Shown here piece by piece: positions 60,736 to 64,000 of a stretch of DNA of 64,000 nucleotides; position 1 is the first letter of the stretch, and each line of letters opens with the position of its first letter. Source of the stretch: JAGVPT01 sp964642725 (GTDB taxonomy: Bacteria > Bacteroidota > Ignavibacteria > UBA10030 > UBA8401); contig CAZXQG010000012.1 of NCBI GenBank assembly GCA_964642725.1, forward strand, positions 12,625-76,624, written 5' to 3'. The translations under genes were made by a program, and so were the position numbers. Below the pieces are notes generated by a model. It made no database searches. It had not been told where the DNA came from and saw only the letters and a program-made list of their open reading frames with translations.

Positions 60736-63414
60736 TTAGAATATTAAGGACATGCCGATTTCAACTTGCCGCGGTGCGGAATAGAAATCGGGTCGTGAGT
60801 AGAACTGCTGCAGCGTATTGTCGCCGCGCACCGGCGCCGCTGCCCGCTCCGCAAGCGTCAACGCCAGCGTATAGCCTGCCCGCCCCGTGTCGGTGTATAC
60901 GTTGAGTTCGTTGGCGGTATCGAAGACGTTGTAGATTTTCAAAAAAACAGACAGCGGAAGGCTGAACAGGTCAAAATATTGCGTGATATACATGTCCGTG
61001 TTGAAAAACATCGGCATATTGCCGCTGTTCTCCAGGCCGGTCCGCTGGTTTTGCAACGCCGGGGTGTACGGGAGTCCTGAACCGAGCCGCATGATGAAAC
61101 TCGCGAGGAGGTTCTTCGGGTCGCCCGCAGTGACCGTGAGGTTGAGGGAATGGCGGCGATCCCAATTCAACGGCACAAGCTCTTGATTGAACGCAATCGG
61201 CGGGTTTGCCGTCGCTTTGTTATAGTCATCCTCAGGGTCAGAAGTATTTCCCTTGGCAACCTGGTATGTATAGTCGAGGTTGGCACCGAAACCGTTCGTC
61301 AAACGCCTGTCGAGTGAGATCGTAAAACCCTGCACCGCAGCGTAATCGAAGTTTACGTATTCTCCAAACTTCACAAAGTTGCTTTTGCGAAAAAGCTGGA
61401 GTCCGAGATAGTTTCGAATGTCGTTGTAATATCCCGTGACGGTAATGCCGAGGTTGGGAGCGAGTTCCTGCTGCAAACCGATCTCGTACATTGTTTTTCG
61501 CTGCGGCTGCAGGTTAGCGTTGCCGATAACGTTTCCGATGAAGTCGGGGTAATTCCCCGTTAAGGGGACGCGGAAATTTGGGTTCTTGTAGAGATATTCA
61601 AATGCAGGCATCTGGAAAACATGGCCGTACGAAAGATGAACGGCTCCCTGATCGGTGATCGGATACGAAATGCCTATCCGCGGACTGATCTGAGATTTTG
61701 GCGATGCCTTTGTGACTAGTGAATCGGGAAACGGCGACTGAAGCTTGTCTAGTTCCGCAATAGTATTAGGGTTTTTTAAGCCGACTCCATCGGGCTCGAA
61801 ATAATCAAACCGCAGGCCGACGTTCACAACAAGATACGATAATTCTATCTTATCCTGAATGTACGCCGCCAATTGGTACGGCATATTGTCGTACGTGTTG
61901 AAATCAAAAGAACCGGGGGTCGGCAGAGCCGGCACAAATCCGTTCGAAGCGTCGACGTGCACTTGGTAATCTCTGTAATTCAGGAAATGCAAAACCCCTT
62001 CAATACCCGCTTTCATCTGATGAACGTTCGTCAGCTGAGAAGTCAAATCGATTTTACCCGTATACGTGTTCGTGTGATGGTAGAATTGCCAATTCTGCGT
62101 GCCGCCCGTGAGGAACGCGTTGGCTCCGGCATCCTGCATCCGGACCGGGTTTACGTACCGCGGGTCGAGCGGATTCTGATACACATATTCTTTGTACTCA
62201 GAATCGAACCCCGATGCGTTGAGGTCCATGAAGGAGGAATTGCCGAACACAATATTGTAGTTCGTTATGAGAAGGAGACTTTTTTGAAACTGCGTGTAAT
62301 TGCCGTCGGGGTCGAGTTCAAACTGGTGGTCGTAATCATTGTACTGGTTATCGTTATAAATTCCCTGAACGGTCAGCGCTTTCGAACTGCCGACGTCAAA
62401 CGAGAGCTTCCCCTGCAAGTTCAAACGTTTCTGATAATTCATCGGGACGTACTTCCCGTCGCCGGTTGCGCCGATATACCATTGTGCGGGATTCGTGGCG
62501 GAGAAGTTGGAAGAATCGGATGGATTGAATACTCTTTTGCCGTACAAATAACCGTCGTTGTAGTAGTAACGGCCGGACATGACAAACTTCATGAACTTTC
62601 CTGTCCCCGGCACTGGACCGCTGAGCAAGCCTTCATAATTCCGGAGGTCGGATGGAGAGATATGATCGATGTTCGGAAAGAGGCCGGTGCGCGTGGAAAG
62701 ATAATCGCCCGTGTACGCCGAGAAATTACCCGCGTAGTTATCGTGTGCAGTTTTTGTCACCTCGTTCACGACACCCGAGAGCACATCCCCATACTCCGCA
62801 TTGAATGTACCGCTCAGCACCTGAACTTCCTGCACGGTGTTGATATCAGCTTCGAGTTCAAAATTTCCTGAAAAAGCATCGTTAACAGACATCCCGTCGA
62901 TCAAGTATTTTACTTCATTACTGCGGCCGCCGCGGAAATGTCCGTCCACCACGCCGGCCTGAAGGTTGACGGCATCGGAAACGGTTTCCAATGGAAGCGC
63001 TGAAATTTCATCACTCGTGACGGTTGCGGTTGTTGAGGTCAAATCTTTTTGCACGAGGGGACGCACAGCGATGACATCCACTCCCGCCAGCTCAACTCCC
63101 TGCGGCACGAGCGCAAAGTTGATTTGCGTTGTGCGATCGGCGGAGACGGTAATATTGGTGACGGTTTGCGGTGCGTACCCAATGGCCGATGCCCGTAACT
63201 GGTACGTCCCCGGGGGAATGTTGATAATAAAATATTCCCCGTTCAGATCCGACGATGCGCCAAGCGTCGTTCCCGCGATAACAATGTTGACACCAATCGG
63301 GAGTTCCTTTGTTTGAGCGTCGACCACCTTTCCGGAAATTTTACCGGTAGTACCACCGTAGGTTGGAGCGATGTAGAGGATCAGAAGGAAAGCGGTAGCA
63401 ATGATTGATTTCAT
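60736..63414 (-). CDS. TonB-dependent receptor with carboxypeptidase-like domain
   Basis: An 892-residue SusC-like outer-membrane receptor. A signal peptide (MKSIIATAFLLILYIAPTYG) is followed by a carboxypeptidase-regulatory-like domain (GKISGKVVDAQTKELPIGVN, GYAPQTVTNITV), a plug (TSDEISALPLETVSDAVNLQ, GRSNEVKYLIDGMSVNDAF, FNAEYGDVLSGVVNEVTKT) and a barrel ending RQVEIGMSLIF. Such receptors take up oligosaccharides or peptides with a surface lipoprotein. No SusD gene is visible, so the large surface protein encoded 49 bases downstream may take that role. It is preceded by a terminator-like hairpin and probably begins the internal operon. Confidence 0.9.
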   Translation of the reverse strand: MKSIIATAFLLILYIAPTYGGTTGKISGKVVDAQTKELPIGVNIVIAGTTLGASSDLNGEYFIINIPPGTYQLRASAIGYAPQTVTNITVSADRTTQINFALVPQGVELAGVDVIAVRPLVQKDLTSTTATVTSDEISALPLETVSDAVNLQAGVVDGHFRGGRSNEVKYLIDGMSVNDAFSGNFELEADINTVQEVQVLSGTFNAEYGDVLSGVVNEVTKTAHDNYAGNFSAYTGDYLSTRTGLFPNIDHISPSDLRNYEGLLSGPVPGTGKFMKFVMSGRYYYNDGYLYGKRVFNPSDSSNFSATNPAQWYIGATGDGKYVPMNYQKRLNLQGKLSFDVGSSKALTVQGIYNDNQYNDYDHQFELDPDGNYTQFQKSLLLITNYNIVFGNSSFMDLNASGFDSEYKEYVYQNPLDPRYVNPVRMQDAGANAFLTGGTQNWQFYHHTNTYTGKIDLTSQLTNVHQMKAGIEGVLHFLNYRDYQVHVDASNGFVPALPTPGSFDFNTYDNMPYQLAAYIQDKIELSYLVVNVGLRFDYFEPDGVGLKNPNTIAELDKLQSPFPDSLVTKASPKSQISPRIGISYPITDQGAVHLSYGHVFQMPAFEYLYKNPNFRVPLTGNYPDFIGNVIGNANLQPQRKTMYEIGLQQELAPNLGITVTGYYNDIRNYLGLQLFRKSNFVKFGEYVNFDYAAVQGFTISLDRRLTNGFGANLDYTYQVAKGNTSDPEDDYNKATANPPIAFNQELVPLNWDRRHSLNLTVTAGDPKNLLASFIMRLGSGLPYTPALQNQRTGLENSGNMPMFFNTDMYITQYFDLFSLPLSVFLKIYNVFDTANELNVYTDTGRAGYTLALTLAERAAAPVRGDNTLQQFYSRPDFYSAPRQVEIGMSLIF

Positions 63415-63470
63415 TGATCTCCGTTGGAATCAGGTTCTGCTTAATTTTTTCAACATAGGAAAAATAGAGA

Positions 63471-63496
63471 GCGGGGCATTTTCTCAAATACCCCGC
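63471..63496 (-). terminator. Hairpin terminator after the T9SS gene
   Basis: GCGGGG (63471-63476) with CCCCGC (63491-63496), plus ATTT/AAAT pairing inside, followed on the minus strand by TCTCTATTTTTCC. It lies 12 bases after the stop of the T9SS gene. It separates that gene from the TonB receptor gene. Confidence 0.65.
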
Positions 63497-63507
63497 CCTG
63501 TGGAGCC

Positions 63508-64000
63508 TTACTTCAGAAGGAGCATTTTTTTCACAATTGCTGTTCCACCGGCCTGGAGTCGGTAGAAGTACATACCGCTGCTCAGAACCGAACCCGCATC
63601 GTTGCGTCCGTCCCATGTAAGAGAGTATTGTCCCGCAGCCATCGGCGCATCCGCCAATGTCCGGACTTTCTGACCGAGAACGTTATAGACGATCAGCGAC
63701 ACCATTCCATCCTTCGGGATACCGAAGTTGATCTTCGTCGAAGGATTGAACGGATTCGGATAGTTGTTCGAAAGTTCAAAAGCGTGAGGAGCGCTATTGC
63801 TCACACTCTTGATGCCCGTTGTCGTGGTAATCTTCTCGATATTCAAGTCGTCGAAGTACACCGTGCCGACAAATGTCGCATAAACATGCAACCGTGTCTC
63901 CAATGCGATAACGCCAGTCGGGACTAAGACATCCTGCGTATACTTCGTCCAATCGAACGAGGCCACATGCGGGAATACGAATTGATAATCCGGTCCCGAA
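63508..64000 (-). CDS. C-terminal part of a T9SS-secreted protein (5' part beyond window)
   Basis: The frame is open to the right edge, so only the last 163 residues are seen. A carbohydrate-binding-like beta domain ends the body (TRLHVYATFVGTVYFDDLNI, typical of CBM-type domains in surface enzymes). Then comes a textbook Type IX sorting domain: NNYPNPFNPSTKINFG, VYNVLGQKVRTLADA and SSGMYFYRLQAGG, ending KKMLLLK. It is exported through the T9SS and anchored or released at the surface. The CBM-like domain and the operon downstream suggest a polysaccharide-degrading enzyme, perhaps an endo-mannanase; this needs the missing part. Confidence 0.82.
   Translation of the reverse strand, partial: SGPDYQFVFPHVASFDWTKYTQDVLVPTGVIALETRLHVYATFVGTVYFDDLNIEKITTTTGIKSVSNSAPHAFELSNNYPNPFNPSTKINFGIPKDGMVSLIVYNVLGQKVRTLADAPMAAGQYSLTWDGRNDAGSVLSSGMYFYRLQAGGTAIVKKMLLLK

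Noticed and set aside
61873..62871. 332-codon open frame on the plus strand
   Set aside because: Lies fully antisense to the TonB receptor; Val/Ile/Arg-rich translation without domain features.
1..64000. CRISPR arrays, tRNA, rRNA, intact insertion sequences or prophage genes
   Set aside because: None was recognised by eye: no regularly spaced repeats, transposase, integrase or phage structural genes.

Overview
The window looks like chromosomal DNA (GC near 50% by eye) from a Gram-negative member of the Bacteroidota/FCB group. Evidence: two proteins end in clear Type IX secretion (T9SS) sorting domains with NYPNPFNPST/NFPNPFNPST motifs and a third has a related C-terminus; there is a PorV/PorQ-like outer-membrane protein, a TonB-dependent receptor with a carboxypeptidase-like N-terminal domain, and one promoter that fits the Bacteroidota TTTG-N19-TAnnTTTG pattern. 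The style of the sorting domains and the TonB/PorV gene set suggests the Ignavibacteria/Kapaibacteria side of the group; this is inference. No rRNA, tRNA, CRISPR array, phage or intact insertion sequence was seen.

Region 1 (1-16063, all minus strand) is a surface-polysaccharide cluster. In transcription order it encodes a polysaccharide deacetylase, a GT4 glycosyltransferase, a WecG/TagA-type GT26, a membrane sugar-phosphate transferase that primes the lipid carrier, a Wzc-like tyrosine autokinase, a short single-SLBB export protein, a Wzm/Wzt ABC exporter, an FkbM methyltransferase, a second methyltransferase, two GT9 heptosyltransferase-like enzymes, a second GT4 and a GT-C-like membrane protein. 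The first gene has a good promoter. No Wzx flippase or Wzy polymerase is present, so export is probably through the ABC transporter.

Region 2 (16.3-24.7 kb) holds a DUF2279-like protein on the plus strand, then a minus-strand three-gene module: a WD40 plus caspase-like peptidase, a DUF4384 protein and a CHASE2 adenylate/guanylate cyclase. A TPR protein is divergent from it. This is the most interesting candidate signalling system in the window.

Region 3 (24.7-34.3 kb) is metabolic and transport: a receiver plus PEP-synthase-like ATP-grasp protein, glutamate dehydrogenase (gdhA), peptidase T (pepT), an OPT transporter and a CDF metal transporter.

Region 4 (34.3-38.2 kb) is a small probable metal-handling locus on the minus strand: a Cys-rich exported protein, a TonB receptor, a YHS-domain lipoprotein and a TauE/SafE-type membrane protein with a His-rich tail. 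Several perfect hairpins and an operator-like palindrome lie in its intergenic spaces.

Region 5 (38.4-64.0 kb, all minus strand, many ATGA overlaps) reads as one long carbohydrate-utilisation operon: a T9SS surface protein, TonB receptor, large surface protein, PorV-like protein, parvulin-like chaperone, an ABC sugar importer without its ATPase, a six-hairpin glycosidase, a sugar dehydrogenase, a PfkB kinase, two toroid-type carbohydrate proteins, a GH2 beta-mannosidase and a GH130 phosphorylase. The GH2 plus GH130 pair points to beta-mannosides. A family of short palindromic, MITE-like repeats is scattered at about 8.7, 33.1 and 34.4 kb.
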